A DNA stretch of 64,000 nt from Haloterrigena turkmenica DSM 5511 (GTDB lineage: Archaea > Halobacteriota > Halobacteria > Halobacteriales > Natrialbaceae), in the NCBI RefSeq assembly GCF_000025325.1, contig NC_013744.1, positions 310,001-374,000 on the forward strand, read 5' to 3'. Under the pieces are notes generated by a model that had not been told where the DNA came from, did no database searches, and saw nothing but the letters and a program-made list of their open reading frames with translations. The translations under genes were made by a program, and so were the position numbers. Below are positions 1-9,643 of this stretch, one piece after another; position 1 is the first letter of the stretch, and the number at the start of each line of letters is the position of its first letter.

Positions 1-217
1 AGATTTCTGTTCAGCCATATGTATATTGATTGGATCGCATGCTAATAAATCATACTGAATAGAACCATGTACAGCTAAACCGGGATGGATTCCACATGAT
101 ATTTTCTGATGGTCTTGGACGAGGTACTAATAAAAATCCAATTTCGGAATATTTACCAAGATCAATCCAGGAAGCTAGACTAGGTTGCACTACGCAACCC
201 GGGGCGCAATCGAACTC
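1..217. other. Non-coding lead-in, nothing recognised
   Basis: This AT-rich stretch upstream of the first aldehyde dehydrogenase shows no convincing gene, RNA or repeat. It probably carries the promoter of that gene, but I cannot pick a single TATA box with confidence. Confidence 0.5.
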
Positions 218-1591
218 ATGAAATCCATCAATCCAGCAACTGAGGAAGTCCTCGCAACGTACAAAGAAGATGACACCGGAACGGTCTACGCTCAGCTAGA
301 TACGGCTCGGGAAGCTTTCGAATCGTGGTCTGAGAGATCGGTTTCCAGCCGAGAACGTTTATTAGCAAACGTCGCTGATGTACTGCGCGAAAACATTGAT
401 AAATATGCGAAACAGATAACCATAGAAGTAGGGAAACCGCTCGATCAGGCGGTTTCCGAGATCGAGAAATGTGTATGGGTATGTAATTACTATTCCCAGC
501 ATTCATCCGAATATCTACAGAATGAACATATCGGCACTGAACCGGGGGCGAAGACGTATGTCTCGTATGAACCACTGGGGGCTATCTTGGCAATAATGCC
601 GTGGAACTATCCATTTTGGCAAGTATTCCGATTTGCAGCCCCCCATATTACGTCCGGTAACGTTGCTATCTTAAAGCATTCTCCGAACGTATTTGGCTGT
701 GCACAGGCCATCGAAGACATCTTTGAAGAAGCAGGTTATCCGGACGGTGTCTTCACATCAGTCCAAGTGTCTGTAAATCAGGTTTCGGATATCATCGAAG
801 ACGATCGAGTCAGGGCAGTTACACTGACCGGCAGCACACGGGCGGGCAAGGAGGTGGCAACGATAAGTGGCCGTGAGCTCAAACCAACCGTTTTCGAACT
901 CGGGGGGAGTGATCCCTTTGTTGTCCTAGATGATGCTCCAGTCGAACGCGCAGCCGAAGTCGGTGCGACAGCACGAACTCAGAACGCCGGTCAGTCTTGT
1001 ATCGCAGCGAAACGATTTATCGTTCACGAGACGGTCTTCGATGAATTTCTCGAGCGATTAACGACGGAATTTAAAGCACTTACTATCGGCGATCCGACCG
1101 ACGTGGAAACGGACGTCGGTCCCCTGGCGAGAGAAGACCTACTCGAAACACTCCACGACCAGGTGATGACGTCTGTCGACGCTGGAGCGACCTTGCATCT
1201 GGGCGGTGAACCGCTCGATCAATCGGGATACTTCTACCCGCCCACAATCTTGGTCGACGTTCCCGATGAAACGCCCGCAGCGACCGAAGAACTATTCGGA
1301 CCCGTCGCTACTGTGTTCAAGGTCGAAAGCGAACGGGAAGCACTTCGAATTGCGAACGATACTCAGTACGGACTCGGTGCAAGCGTTTGGACAACGAACA
1401 CGGATCGCGGCGAATCCGTTGCTCAAGAGCTCGAAGCCGGGAACGTGTTCGTAAATCAGCTCGTCAAGTCTGATCCTCGAGTCCCATTTAGCGGGGTGAA
1501 GGATTCGGGTTATGGAACAGAGCTTTCGCGACATGGGATCCACGAGTTCGTGAATAAGAAGACGATATGGATCGAAGGACAAGGTGAATAA
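218..1591 (+). CDS. NAD(P)-dependent aldehyde dehydrogenase (succinate-semialdehyde dehydrogenase-like)
   Basis: Oxidises an aldehyde to the acid with NAD(P)+ in the cytosol. The family is clear: the opening SINPATEEVLATY, the proline-rich MPWNYPFWQVFR segment, the cofactor-loop TLTGSTRAGK, the general-base Glu in FELGGSDP and the nucleophilic Cys in NAGQSCIAAKRF are all present. About 457 residues matches the short succinate-semialdehyde dehydrogenase subfamily. I chose the ATG at 218 because the reading frame upstream (TTG at 185) adds eleven residues that do not look like the family. It opens a cluster with an Lrp regulator, cyclodeaminase, PdxS, a second aldehyde dehydrogenase and a class III aminotransferase, so its likely substrate is the semialdehyde left after transamination of an omega-amino acid. 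The exact substrate cannot be read from sequence. Confidence 0.9.
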   Translation: MKSINPATEEVLATYKEDDTGTVYAQLDTAREAFESWSERSVSSRERLLANVADVLRENIDKYAKQITIEVGKPLDQAVSEIEKCVWVCNYYSQHSSEYLQNEHIGTEPGAKTYVSYEPLGAILAIMPWNYPFWQVFRFAAPHITSGNVAILKHSPNVFGCAQAIEDIFEEAGYPDGVFTSVQVSVNQVSDIIEDDRVRAVTLTGSTRAGKEVATISGRELKPTVFELGGSDPFVVLDDAPVERAAEVGATARTQNAGQSCIAAKRFIVHETVFDEFLERLTTEFKALTIGDPTDVETDVGPLAREDLLETLHDQVMTSVDAGATLHLGGEPLDQSGYFYPPTILVDVPDETPAATEELFGPVATVFKVESEREALRIANDTQYGLGASVWTTNTDRGESVAQELEAGNVFVNQLVKSDPRVPFSGVKDSGYGTELSRHGIHEFVNKKTIWIEGQGE

Positions 1592-1611
1592 AAGAAGATA
1601 ATCGGCGTCTG

Positions 1612-2133
1612 TTACGTATCGCTCTCTGATTTATCCGTAATGGACTCGACTAACGTCTCATACTCGAAGTCATTGATCGGATTCGGTTCATCTTTGACGG
1701 TTGAAATAACGAATTTCGAACTAGTTCGTTGTATCTCGTCGATGGCCTCGTATTCCTCAACGAGAGACTCGACCATTTCTCGATTGGGCACGTGAGATAT
1801 GACTATGAAGTCGGTGTCACCCATCGTGAAATACACCTGGTTGACACCCTCGATCTCGGCTAGTTTCTCACCGACGGACTCGTGGTATCCTTCAGCGAAC
1901 TCTGCATAAATTTCACTGATAAGCGTCAACGACAGTCCGGCCTTCTCGAGATCGAGATCATAAAGATCATTCTTTAAAATCCCATTTTCACGGAGTTGGC
2001 TCAGTCGATAGTGAACTGTCGATTTGGGGATATCTGTCAGTTCGTGAATTTTATCTGGACTTCTTACCCCTTCCGATGCAACAGCCATGAGAATTCTGAT
2101 ATCTTTCTCGTCCATGGGTTCTTGGCCAGACAT
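1612..2133 (-). CDS. Lrp/AsnC family transcriptional regulator
   Basis: A DNA-binding regulator of the leucine-responsive/AsnC type. Residues about 8-60 form the helix-turn-helix (MDEKDIRILMAVASEG, then IPKSTVHYRLSQLRENGIL); residues about 70-150 form the ligand-binding RAM-like domain with the segment GVNQVYFTMGDTDFIV. The length, 173 aa, is slightly above the usual 150 because of an acidic tail. It is convergent with the first aldehyde dehydrogenase (20 bp gap) and divergent from the cyclodeaminase gene, so it probably senses an amino acid and controls this cluster; that is inferred from position. A second possible start is the ATG at 2115. Confidence 0.88.
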   Translation of the reverse strand: MSGQEPMDEKDIRILMAVASEGVRSPDKIHELTDIPKSTVHYRLSQLRENGILKNDLYDLDLEKAGLSLTLISEIYAEFAEGYHESVGEKLAEIEGVNQVYFTMGDTDFIVISHVPNREMVESLVEEYEAIDEIQRTSSKFVISTVKDEPNPINDFEYETLVESITDKSESDT

Positions 2134-2489
2134 AGGTTCCGACCGTTGTTATCTACATGCGCCGGGTCTATGTCCGTCTCTATGGTATCTTTAATCTAGA
2201 TGCCTATAATTGTTACTACCTAGCTGTGCAATGTTATCTTCTCCTGTTGGATGAGATGTTAAAATTGCCATCTGATGCGGAGAGATAGGGAATTTAACAG
2301 TGCTAATGAAAGAGCGGCCAATAATCGATCTCGCTGAACACATGTCTCATTTGGGAGTGCAACTAAACCGTCTTACATTTCAATAGCAGAGGTTGTGTCG
2401 TATCGTGTTCAGGAATTATAGCTTATTTAGAATGCAGGACAATATTGCCGAGTCAATTGGATCTTTATCCCGTAGGCGACTCTCCTAGC
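2134..2489. promoter_or_regulatory. Divergent promoter region between Lrp gene and cyclodeaminase gene
   Basis: A 356-bp AT-rich intergenic stretch between two divergently transcribed genes. TTATTTA near 2423 is a plausible TATA box for the rightward gene. No clear dyad operator was found by eye. I see no gene here. Confidence 0.4.
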
Positions 2490-3479
2490 ATGACTATGCT
2501 CCTGCTTTCCAGCGAGGAAGTCAACGAAAACGCGAAGATGAAAGACGTCATTCCGGCAGTGGAAGACGCCTTTGCAGCCTACCATCAAGGAACAGCACAG
2601 ATGCCGGCTAAGTCATATATCGAGCTCAGTCAGTACAACGGTGACTTCCGTTCAATGCCCGCATATCTAGAAGCGGATGATTGGGACGCTGCAGGTATCA
2701 AATGGGTCAATGTCCACCCGGATAATCCGGAAAAACATGACTTCCCGACCGTGATGGGGACGATGATTTACTCTGACCCCGAAACCGCACTCCCGCTCGC
2801 GATTATGGACGGAACGGAATTAACGATGAAACGTACCGGTGCGGCAGCCGCAGTCGCGACTGATCATCTTGCTGTCGAGGGCGCTACGACGCTTGGAATC
2901 ATCGGCGCGGGTATTCAATCCTATTCACAGGTCGAAGCGATCACTAAGGTACGCCCAATCCAAGAAATTGTCATCAGCGATCTCGATGAAGAACGAGTCG
3001 AGAACTTCGTCCAGCACTTCGGGGACCGATTTGAGGTCCGAGAAGGAACAACCTCGGAGGCGGCATCGTGCGACGTCCTCTCTACTGTGACACCGGTTAG
3101 AGATCCGATCGTCAATCGTTCCGATGTCGGCGACCAAACTCATATCAACGCGATGGGCGCTGATGCTGAAGGGAAGCAAGAACTCGCCGATGAAATCCTT
3201 CTCGAAGCGAAATTGGTTATTGACGACCACGCTCAGACGACCCATTCGGGGGAGATCAACGTGCCCTATTCTGAAGGCACTCTTACCGATGAGGATATCT
3301 ACGGCGATCTCGGAGAAATCGTGGCAGGAGGAAAGGACGGCCGAACGGCTGCAGATGGTATCACCGTTTTCGATAGTACTGGATTAGCGATCCAAGACGT
3401 CGCTACTGCACACGTGACTTACCAAGCAGCCCATGAGAACGGAAACGGAACAGAGTTCGACCTACTCGGTCAGGCATAG
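2490..3479 (+). CDS. Ornithine cyclodeaminase / alanine dehydrogenase family protein
   Basis: NAD(P)-dependent enzyme of the mu-crystallin/ornithine cyclodeaminase family. Members catalyse ornithine to proline, alanine or related imino-acid interconversions, so the label gives a family, not a substrate. Visible features are the substrate-side [15 protein letters not shown] segment, the Rossmann motif [14 protein letters not shown], the DLDEERV strand end and the catalytic-region Asp in [14 protein letters not shown]. Length after the ATG at 2490 is 329 aa, normal for the family; an ATG two codons later (2496) is equally possible. In this cluster, beside an aminotransferase, an alanine-dehydrogenase role (recycling the amino group passed to pyruvate) is attractive, but it is inference. 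Confidence 0.85.
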   Translation: MTMLLLSSEEVNENAKMKDVIPAVEDAFAAYHQGTAQMPAKSYIELSQYNGDFRSMPAYLEADDWDAAGIKWVNVHPDNPEKHDFPTVMGTMIYSDPETALPLAIMDGTELTMKRTGAAAAVATDHLAVEGATTLGIIGAGIQSYSQVEAITKVRPIQEIVISDLDEERVENFVQHFGDRFEVREGTTSEAASCDVLSTVTPVRDPIVNRSDVGDQTHINAMGADAEGKQELADEILLEAKLVIDDHAQTTHSGEINVPYSEGTLTDEDIYGDLGEIVAGGKDGRTAADGITVFDSTGLAIQDVATAHVTYQAAHENGNGTEFDLLGQA

Positions 3480-3532
3480 CGGACCGTTCTGAGAGTAAAC
3501 TAATTTCTTCACAAACACCATTAGTGATTTCA

Positions 3533-4435
3533 ATGACAAGTGATGTAGAGGGACTTCGTCAAGGTACTGAACTCGTTAAGCGAGGCTTTGCCCAGATGCA
3601 GAAGGGTGGCGTCATCATGGACGTTGTCGATCCCGACCAAGCCCGCGTAGCCGAAGACGCCGGTGCGGTTGCTGTCATGGCTCTTGAAGCGGTGCCAGCA
3701 GACATCCGCAAGCGCGGCGGCGTCGCCCGGATGGCCGACCCCGCTGACGTCCGAGAAATTGTCGAAGCCGTTTCCATCCCCGTGATGGGCAAGGCCCGCA
3801 TCGGTCACACGAAGGAAGCTCAGATCTTAGAGGCTGTCGGCGTTGATATGATCGATGAATCTGAGGTCCTCACACCGGCTGACGATGCCTACCACATCGA
3901 TAAGCGCGAGTTCACCGCACCGTTCGTCTGCGGTGCCCGCGATCTCGGTGAGGCCTTACGCCGAATCAATGAGGGTGCGGCGATGATCCGAACTAAAGGT
4001 GAAGCCGGCACCGGCGACGTCAACCAGGCCGTCCGCCATCAGCGCCAGATCAAGGGTGCGATCCGCGAACTCGAAGGCATGTCCCACGAGGAGCGTGAGG
4101 CCTATGCTCGCGAGATCGAGGCACCCGCAGATCTAGTGCACGAGACTGCCGAGATGGGCCGCTTGCCGGTCGTCAACTTCGCCGCGGGCGGCATCGCGAC
4201 GCCGGCCGACGCCGCGCTCATGATGCACCACGAGTGCGACGGTATCTTCGTCGGCAGCGGCATCTTCGGTGCCGAGAATCCCTCTGCGATGGCCGAGGCG
4301 ATCGTCGAAGCGACGAACAATTGGGACGATCCCGAAGCGCTCACCGAAGTCTCAAAGAACCTTGGCAAAGGGATGAAAGGAAACGCGAATACTAATCTTC
4401 CTGAGGAAGAGCAAATACAGAGTCGAGGGATCTGA
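3533..4435 (+). CDS. pdxS: Pyridoxal 5'-phosphate synthase lyase subunit PdxS
   Basis: Makes pyridoxal phosphate from ribose 5-phosphate, glyceraldehyde 3-phosphate and ammonia, with ammonia supplied by PdxT. It is a highly conserved barrel enzyme. Family-defining stretches are seen: [17 protein letters not shown], the Schiff-base lysine in [10 protein letters not shown], the second active-site lysine in [13 protein letters not shown], and the phosphate-binding [12 protein letters not shown]. About 300 residues is full length. The start is the ATG at 3533. No pdxT glutaminase lies beside it. Its position next to a PLP-dependent class III aminotransferase suggests local cofactor supply; alternatively it is the only pdxS of the cell and merely sits here. 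It is convergent with the second aldehyde dehydrogenase, only 26 bp away. Confidence 0.96.
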   Translation: MTSDVEGLRQGTELVKRGFAQMQKGGVIMDVVDPDQARVAEDAGAVAVMALEAVPADIRKRGGVARMADPADVREIVEAVSIPVMGKARIGHTKEAQILEAVGVDMIDESEVLTPADDAYHIDKREFTAPFVCGARDLGEALRRINEGAAMIRTKGEAGTGDVNQAVRHQRQIKGAIRELEGMSHEEREAYAREIEAPADLVHETAEMGRLPVVNFAAGGIATPADAALMMHHECDGIFVGSGIFGAENPSAMAEAIVEATNNWDDPEALTEVSKNLGKGMKGNANTNLPEEEQIQSRGI

Positions 4436-4461
4436 GAAGTTCGAGATCGTTGGATATTATC

Positions 4462-5979
4462 TCAGTCCATCTGTCCCAGACTTATATTGACCGTCTTCGT
4501 CTGTTGATATTCTCGGAGGGTATCTTTTGCGCATTCGCGTCCTATCCCAGATCGCTTGAACCCTCCGAACGGTGTACCTGGGACCAGATCCGCATACTGA
4601 TTAACCCAGACTGTACCTGCTTGAATATCATCCGAAGCCCGATGAGCGATCGAGAGGTCAGTCGTCGCAACCCCTGCTGCTAGTCCGAAGTCTATGTCAT
4701 TTGCAATAGAAACGGCTTCGTTATAATCCGCGAACTGAATCACCGAAGCCACCGGGCCGAATATCTCTTCTTGAGCAATTCTCATATCATTTTCAACTCC
4801 GTCAAAGATAGTCGGTTCTACGAACCAACCGTCATCGCTATCTGTAATGGAGATGGATTCTCCCCCGTGCACTAAAGCAGCTCCTTCTTTTTTACCTATC
4901 TCGATATACTCCCGTACCTTTTCGAATTGCTGCTTCGACGCGAGGGGACCGGTCGTGGTCTCTTTCGCAAGTGGGTCACCGACAATCCTCTCTTCTGCCT
5001 CAGCTCGGAACAGTTCCAGGAATTCAGCATGAATATCCTCATGTACTAATGTCCTGGAGAAGGCATCGCACGATTGGCCGGTATTGTAGAAGATTCCTTC
5101 CGCAGCGATCTCCGCCGCGTTCTCTAAGTCTGCGTCTGGAAAAACGATAAAGGGTGATTTGCCACCCAATTCGAGTGTGACAGGCGTTATCTGCTCAGCA
5201 GCGGCCTTCATTATTGTTTCGCCCGTTTGCCCCTCACCCGTGAACGAGAGCTTCGAGATGTCCTCGTGCCGTGTAAGGGGAGCACCGGCTTCATCGCCAA
5301 AGCCGTGGACGATATTGAGCGTTCCCGGCGGAAGGACATCTTCAGAGAGCTGAGCGATTCGCGTCACCGAAAGCGGCGAATCTTCCGCAGGCTTTAGAAC
5401 AACGGTATTCCCCGCGGAAAGCGCGGGACCGAGCTTCCACGATGCCAGTAAGAGGGGATAGTTCCATGGAACGATAAGACCAGCCACACCATATGGTTCG
5501 TGCTTCGTAAACGCGTGCGTATCGTCTCCGATCGGGAGCTGGTCTCCTTGTTCTCCCCTCGCTATCTGCGCGTAATATTCGATGTAATTAATCGCCTCAC
5601 TCACTTCGTATTCTGCGTCTGCAAGGGGCTTACCCGTATCCAGACTCTCGAGTAACGCTAATTCCTCGCTGTTCGCACGCAGGGTCTCGACCCAATCGAG
5701 AAGGGCCTCAGATCGTTCGTCTACCGGTAGTGAACCCCAAGTTTGATTGAAGGCTTTCTTCGCTGCCTCGACGGCTTTATCAACGTCTTCTTCCTGACAG
5801 CGAGGTACCGTCGTTATCGTTTTCTCTGTGGCAGGGTCTTTCGTTTCGAACCTCTCACCTCGGATCGAAGTCCGGGAAGATCCCTTGATCCATGCATCGA
5901 ATTGACGTCCACGCGTCACCTCTTCTATCGCTTGCTCGTGATTCTGGCGGATCGTATCCGTGAATTTATCGTATGACAT
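4462..5979 (-). CDS. NAD(P)-dependent aldehyde dehydrogenase (betaine-aldehyde dehydrogenase-like)
   Basis: A full-length aldehyde dehydrogenase of 505 aa. Key residues are in place: the MPW-type segment reads VPWNYPLLLASWKLGPAL, the cofactor loop is SFTGEGQTGE, the general-base Glu lies in LELGGKSPFIV and the nucleophilic Cys in NTGQSCDAFSRTLVH. The C-terminal FGGFKRSGIGRE is typical of the betaine/gamma-aminobutyraldehyde dehydrogenase branch. It lies downstream of the class III aminotransferase on the same strand with a 74-bp gap, so the pair probably forms a transcription unit in which the aminotransferase makes the aldehyde this enzyme oxidises. The cluster thus has two distinct aldehyde dehydrogenases of different subfamilies. 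Confidence 0.92.
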   Translation of the reverse strand: MSYDKFTDTIRQNHEQAIEEVTRGRQFDAWIKGSSRTSIRGERFETKDPATEKTITTVPRCQEEDVDKAVEAAKKAFNQTWGSLPVDERSEALLDWVETLRANSEELALLESLDTGKPLADAEYEVSEAINYIEYYAQIARGEQGDQLPIGDDTHAFTKHEPYGVAGLIVPWNYPLLLASWKLGPALSAGNTVVLKPAEDSPLSVTRIAQLSEDVLPPGTLNIVHGFGDEAGAPLTRHEDISKLSFTGEGQTGETIMKAAAEQITPVTLELGGKSPFIVFPDADLENAAEIAAEGIFYNTGQSCDAFSRTLVHEDIHAEFLELFRAEAEERIVGDPLAKETTTGPLASKQQFEKVREYIEIGKKEGAALVHGGESISITDSDDGWFVEPTIFDGVENDMRIAQEEIFGPVASVIQFADYNEAVSIANDIDFGLAAGVATTDLSIAHRASDDIQAGTVWVNQYADLVPGTPFGGFKRSGIGRECAKDTLREYQQTKTVNISLGQMD

Positions 5980-6053
5980 TGTAATCTCTGAAGGAACGTC
6001 TAAGCAGATCTATTCCCAATACTATGACTCCGAGAAGTTGTTATACTCTATGA

Positions 6054-7385
6054 CTATTTGAACACCTTTTCGAAGGCGGTGTCCAGGACCTCGATTGCCT
6101 CTGTGATATCTGACTCATCGATACAGAACGGCGGACAGACCATAATCTGGTACGCCGGGCGGCCAGTGCTTAAGAGAAGTCCGTTCTCCTTAGCGACCTC
6201 GACCACCTCGTCAATCGGGTTATCCTCGTCGTCTTCGAGTACAGTGTCTACGATCGGTTCGCCGGTTTCAGGGTTTTCAACCACTACGGTCCACAGGAAG
6301 CCACGGCCTCGGACATCCGTGATGACATCGTGGTCGGCCGCGAGTGAATGGAGTCCGTCCTCTAACACGGGAGCGAGCTGACGAACATTATCAATCAGAT
6401 GATCTTCGTATTCTTCCACAGCGGCAAGTCCAGCCGCACATGCTACCGGTTGACCAGCGAATGTCTGACCGATGTTCGATCCGTCACGGACGCTTTCGCC
6501 TACTTCGGAGTTCATAATGACTCCTGCAAGCGGAATATACCCGCTAGTCACGCCTTTCGCAAACGTGATCATATCTGGCTCGACGCCTTCTGTTTGCATA
6601 GCGAACATCTCACCGCACCGACCGAATCCGCTGATCACTTCATCAGCGATCAACAGAATATCGTATTTATCACAGATCTCGCGAAGGCGCTCGAAGTATC
6701 CTGGCGGCGCAGGATAGCCTCCGCTCGACCCGGCGACCGGTTCAATGAGTAATGCGGCAATAGATTCTGGGCCCTCATTACGTATGACGTATTCTACATG
6801 ATCCGCCGCTTTCTCAGCGAGTTCGGCCGGTGAGTCGGCATCGAACGGCGAGTTGTGTGCTACCGGTGGAAGAAATTTCACTGCACCCGTAGCCGCGGCA
6901 TGGGATTCAACGGCATTGCGCGTTCCCGGTTCACCAGTAAGCGAGCCTGCACCGTACGTGCTTCCGTGATAAGAACGCCAGCGAGTGAGGACCTTCGACG
7001 CGTCTTTCGATTTCCGAGCGAACTGTACCGCGAGCTCATTTGCCTCACTTCCTGACACAGAGAAAACTACATCAGAAAGTGAGTCGGGAGCAACGGTCGT
7101 TAGCTTGTCTGCTAAGGCGGTCCGAGTATCATTTGATTTGGAAGGTGACACATATGCGATCTTTTCTAGTTGCTCGTTACAAGCATCGGTGATCTTCTGG
7201 TTGCTGTGTCCAGCATTAGTACAGTACAGCGACGAAATGAAGTCGAGGTACTCCGTCCCATTTTCATCATACACGTATGCTCCCTCTCCTTCATTTACAC
7301 TGAATTCGGAACTCTCCGGGTCGTGCCAATGCGGGATATTCGATGAACTGCTAGCCGAGATTTTCTCTGATTTTTTGCTAGCCAT
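6054..7385 (-). CDS. Class III (omega-amino-acid) PLP-dependent aminotransferase
   Basis: Transfers an amino group from an omega-amino acid or amine to a keto acid, using PLP in the cytosol. The fold-type I landmarks are clear: SGSEANELAVQFAR, YHGSTYGAGSLTG, the PLP-nitrogen Asp in LLIADEVISGFGR, the PLP-lysine in MITFAKGVTSGYIPLAG, and QTFAGQPVACAAGLA. Length 443 aa is typical of beta-alanine/taurine:pyruvate-type enzymes. It is upstream of the second aldehyde dehydrogenase on the same strand and divergent from the NhaC-type transporter, with a 288-bp shared upstream region. A decayed homologue lies near 12.4-13.1 kb. The natural substrate (beta-alanine, taurine, GABA or a diamine product) cannot be settled from sequence. 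Confidence 0.92.
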   Translation of the reverse strand: MASKKSEKISASSSSNIPHWHDPESSEFSVNEGEGAYVYDENGTEYLDFISSLYCTNAGHSNQKITDACNEQLEKIAYVSPSKSNDTRTALADKLTTVAPDSLSDVVFSVSGSEANELAVQFARKSKDASKVLTRWRSYHGSTYGAGSLTGEPGTRNAVESHAAATGAVKFLPPVAHNSPFDADSPAELAEKAADHVEYVIRNEGPESIAALLIEPVAGSSGGYPAPPGYFERLREICDKYDILLIADEVISGFGRCGEMFAMQTEGVEPDMITFAKGVTSGYIPLAGVIMNSEVGESVRDGSNIGQTFAGQPVACAAGLAAVEEYEDHLIDNVRQLAPVLEDGLHSLAADHDVITDVRGRGFLWTVVVENPETGEPIVDTVLEDDEDNPIDEVVEVAKENGLLLSTGRPAYQIMVCPPFCIDESDITEAIEVLDTAFEKVFK

Positions 7386-7640
7386 CTCACTAAGGGGCTT
7401 GTATTTCGAACCATATATTACTTTGGGAGACCGGCTGTTTCCATCAAATAACCCCCCCCTTTCCAGATATCCCTTCGAGGGGCGGAGCGCTTACGTGCGT
7501 ATGTAGAATAATACTTCGGAATCGCTTCGGCTACTCATAGCGCTGTCTAGAGACAAGATTCGGTAACTACTGTGCAGGACATGATCCAAATACAATAGTG
7601 TGAATTGCTTCTGGTCCAACTAAACTGACTTTCTTTGAGT

Positions 7641-7650
7641 AGATTTAAGT
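7641..7650 (+). promoter_or_regulatory. Probable TATA box of the NhaC-type transporter gene
   Basis: AGATTTAAGT lies 24-33 nt before the ATG at 7674, the spacing expected for a leaderless archaeal transcript. Confidence 0.5.
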
Positions 7651-7673
7651 GGCTGCGTGGTTGACGGTGTCAC

Positions 7674-9458
7674 ATGGCAGCCGGAACATTCGGCATATGG
7701 TCGGTCCTACCACTACTGGTAGCAATTGTCCTCGCCCTTCTCACGAGGAAAGCCGCTCTGGCACTGTTCATCGGCGTATGGGCAGGCGGAGCGATTTACC
7801 ACTACCAGGATAGTACAGCATTGCTCACGACGTATTTAGAAGACCTGGGCATCCCTGCTGCGGAGGCCCTGAGTCAGATACTGGGGATCTTCGTCGCCGG
7901 TATCTGGGGGCTCGTCCAGAGTACAACCTGGGTCGTAGAATCAGTCGGGAATAGCGTCTTCAATATGCAGATCGTTGTTTTCTGCTTCCTACTGGGATCA
8001 GCAGTAGCAATGATCTGGCGGCTGGGTGGGACTCACGCCGTGACTACTTGGGCCACAAATCACGTTGACACTAAGCGTAAAGCGGGCCTCGCAGCGTGGG
8101 CAATCGGTCTGCTGATGTTCTTCGACGACTACGCTAACTCTGCAATCGTCGGTACCACGATGAAAGACATATCGGATAATCTCCGTATGTCTCGCGAGAA
8201 GTTGGCCTACATCGTAGATTCGACCGCCGCTCCCGTATCGACTCTTACGCTATCCTCGTGGGCAGCGTTCCAATTATCCATGATCGACGCCGGATATCAG
8301 GCGACGGACCTATCCGCAAGTGAGACCCCCTCCTCATTTGTGATATTCCTCCAGTCGATCCCGTTCAATATGTACGCGATATTAGCGATCGCAATGGTCG
8401 CTATTATCGTCGTCTCGCAGAGGGATTACGGCGAAATGCTCACTGCCGAACATCGAGCTGCTGCAACCGGTGAAGTCACTGGAGAAGACGCGCAACCGAT
8501 GCAAGACGTCAAAGAAGAGCTCGGCGAACCGAACCTCAAGAATCCGCGCCTTCGTATATTCTTTGTTCCAGTACTCGTCCTCGTAGCAGTTATGGTTGCA
8601 GGGGTGCTCTGGTCTGGATACTCACCGGGAGCGGGATACTATGAGATCATTATTAACGCGGATTATGCCTCTTCCCTCGTCGTTTCAGCAGTAGCGATGG
8701 TCGCCACTACGTTCTATTATGCATATCGGCTCGGACTGCAATCGGTATCCGAGAGTGTCGACACGACTATCGAGGGGTTCGAAATTATGATGCATGCAGT
8801 AGCGATCCTCGTATTCGCGTGGTCTATTGGCGAAGTCGTCAGTGCTCTCGGCACGGGTGACTACGTCGCGGGATACGCTAACGCGTTTCTCACGCCTGAG
8901 ATCTTGATAGTCATTGTGATGATAGTTTCCGCCTTCATGGCATTCACGGGCGACTCGTGGGCAGCGATGGGTGCCTTGACGCCGATTGCAGTGCCCATCG
9001 CCTGGAATCTCACTGGCAACCATACGATGGTCGCTGTCGCCGTGGGAGCGGTCTTTTCCGGAGCAATCTTCGGAGACCATACTTCGCCGATCTCTCCATC
9101 GACAGTTCTCTCAGCAACGTTTACCGGTGCAGACTTAATTGATCACGTCCGCACTCAGATCTATTACGCTGTTCCGGTCATGATGGTGTCGGTCCTTCTC
9201 ATGCTCATCTGGGGATACGGGAACCCAATCTGGGGTCGTTCAATTTGGGTTGCCGTTGCACTGCTCCCCCTCGGCGTCCTCATGCTAGTCGGTGTAGTAT
9301 ACGGACTCTCACAGATTGATGCAGATCGGAAGGATATCGACCTAGCTACTATTCGAGATGTTGACCAGTCATCGACCTCAGAAACACCCCTTCACTTAGA
9401 TCAGGACCACCCACTGAGCGACGGCAAACAAGTAGACAATACGCCAGATACTGATTAA
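7674..9458 (+). CDS. NhaC family Na+/H+ antiporter-type membrane transporter
   Basis: A polytopic membrane protein of the NhaC ion-transporter family, 594 aa with roughly a dozen hydrophobic segments. Family signatures include the FDDYANSAIVGTTMKDI segment near residue 160, DSTAAPVSTLTLSSWAAF, and FTGDSWAAMGALTPIAVP with GAIFGDHTSPISPSTVLSAT in the C-terminal half. The C-terminal 60 residues are acidic and probably cytosolic. NhaC-family proteins exchange Na+ for protons, and some members carry organic substrates. Given the amino-acid catabolic genes just upstream, uptake of the cluster substrate or malate/amine exchange is possible, but that is inference. Confidence 0.88.
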   Translation: MAAGTFGIWSVLPLLVAIVLALLTRKAALALFIGVWAGGAIYHYQDSTALLTTYLEDLGIPAAEALSQILGIFVAGIWGLVQSTTWVVESVGNSVFNMQIVVFCFLLGSAVAMIWRLGGTHAVTTWATNHVDTKRKAGLAAWAIGLLMFFDDYANSAIVGTTMKDISDNLRMSREKLAYIVDSTAAPVSTLTLSSWAAFQLSMIDAGYQATDLSASETPSSFVIFLQSIPFNMYAILAIAMVAIIVVSQRDYGEMLTAEHRAAATGEVTGEDAQPMQDVKEELGEPNLKNPRLRIFFVPVLVLVAVMVAGVLWSGYSPGAGYYEIIINADYASSLVVSAVAMVATTFYYAYRLGLQSVSESVDTTIEGFEIMMHAVAILVFAWSIGEVVSALGTGDYVAGYANAFLTPEILIVIVMIVSAFMAFTGDSWAAMGALTPIAVPIAWNLTGNHTMVAVAVGAVFSGAIFGDHTSPISPSTVLSATFTGADLIDHVRTQIYYAVPVMMVSVLLMLIWGYGNPIWGRSIWVAVALLPLGVLMLVGVVYGLSQIDADRKDIDLATIRDVDQSSTSETPLHLDQDHPLSDGKQVDNTPDTD

Positions 9459-9466
9459 ATACTCTC

Positions 9467-9643
9467 TTAGTAGATATAAATATATGGAGTAGAGGTCATG
9501 AAGTTATCTACTTCCTGAGTTCGACTCGGGAGCTCGTGCTCAAGAAGGATCTCCTCGACCGTCAGAGACGTGCGGTAGCCCGCCCACAAGAGACACACCA
9601 TCCAGATTGATCCGAGGCCAACGACGGTAGCGGCGCCTATCAC
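9467..9643 (-). CDS. Small membrane protein, unassigned (possible gene)
   Basis: A 58-codon frame starting with GTG at 9643 and ending at TAA 9467. Its N-terminal third is hydrophobic (IGAATVVGLGSIWMVCLLWAG), followed by a charged tail (TVEEILLEHELP). This is the profile of a short one-helix membrane protein or of the N-terminus of a longer lost gene. It is convergent with the NhaC-type gene and only 8 bp from it. I do not recognise the family, and no Shine-Dalgarno sequence stands out. Confidence 0.3.
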   Translation of the reverse strand: MIGAATVVGLGSIWMVCLLWAGYRTSLTVEEILLEHELPSRTQEVDNFMTSTPYIYIY

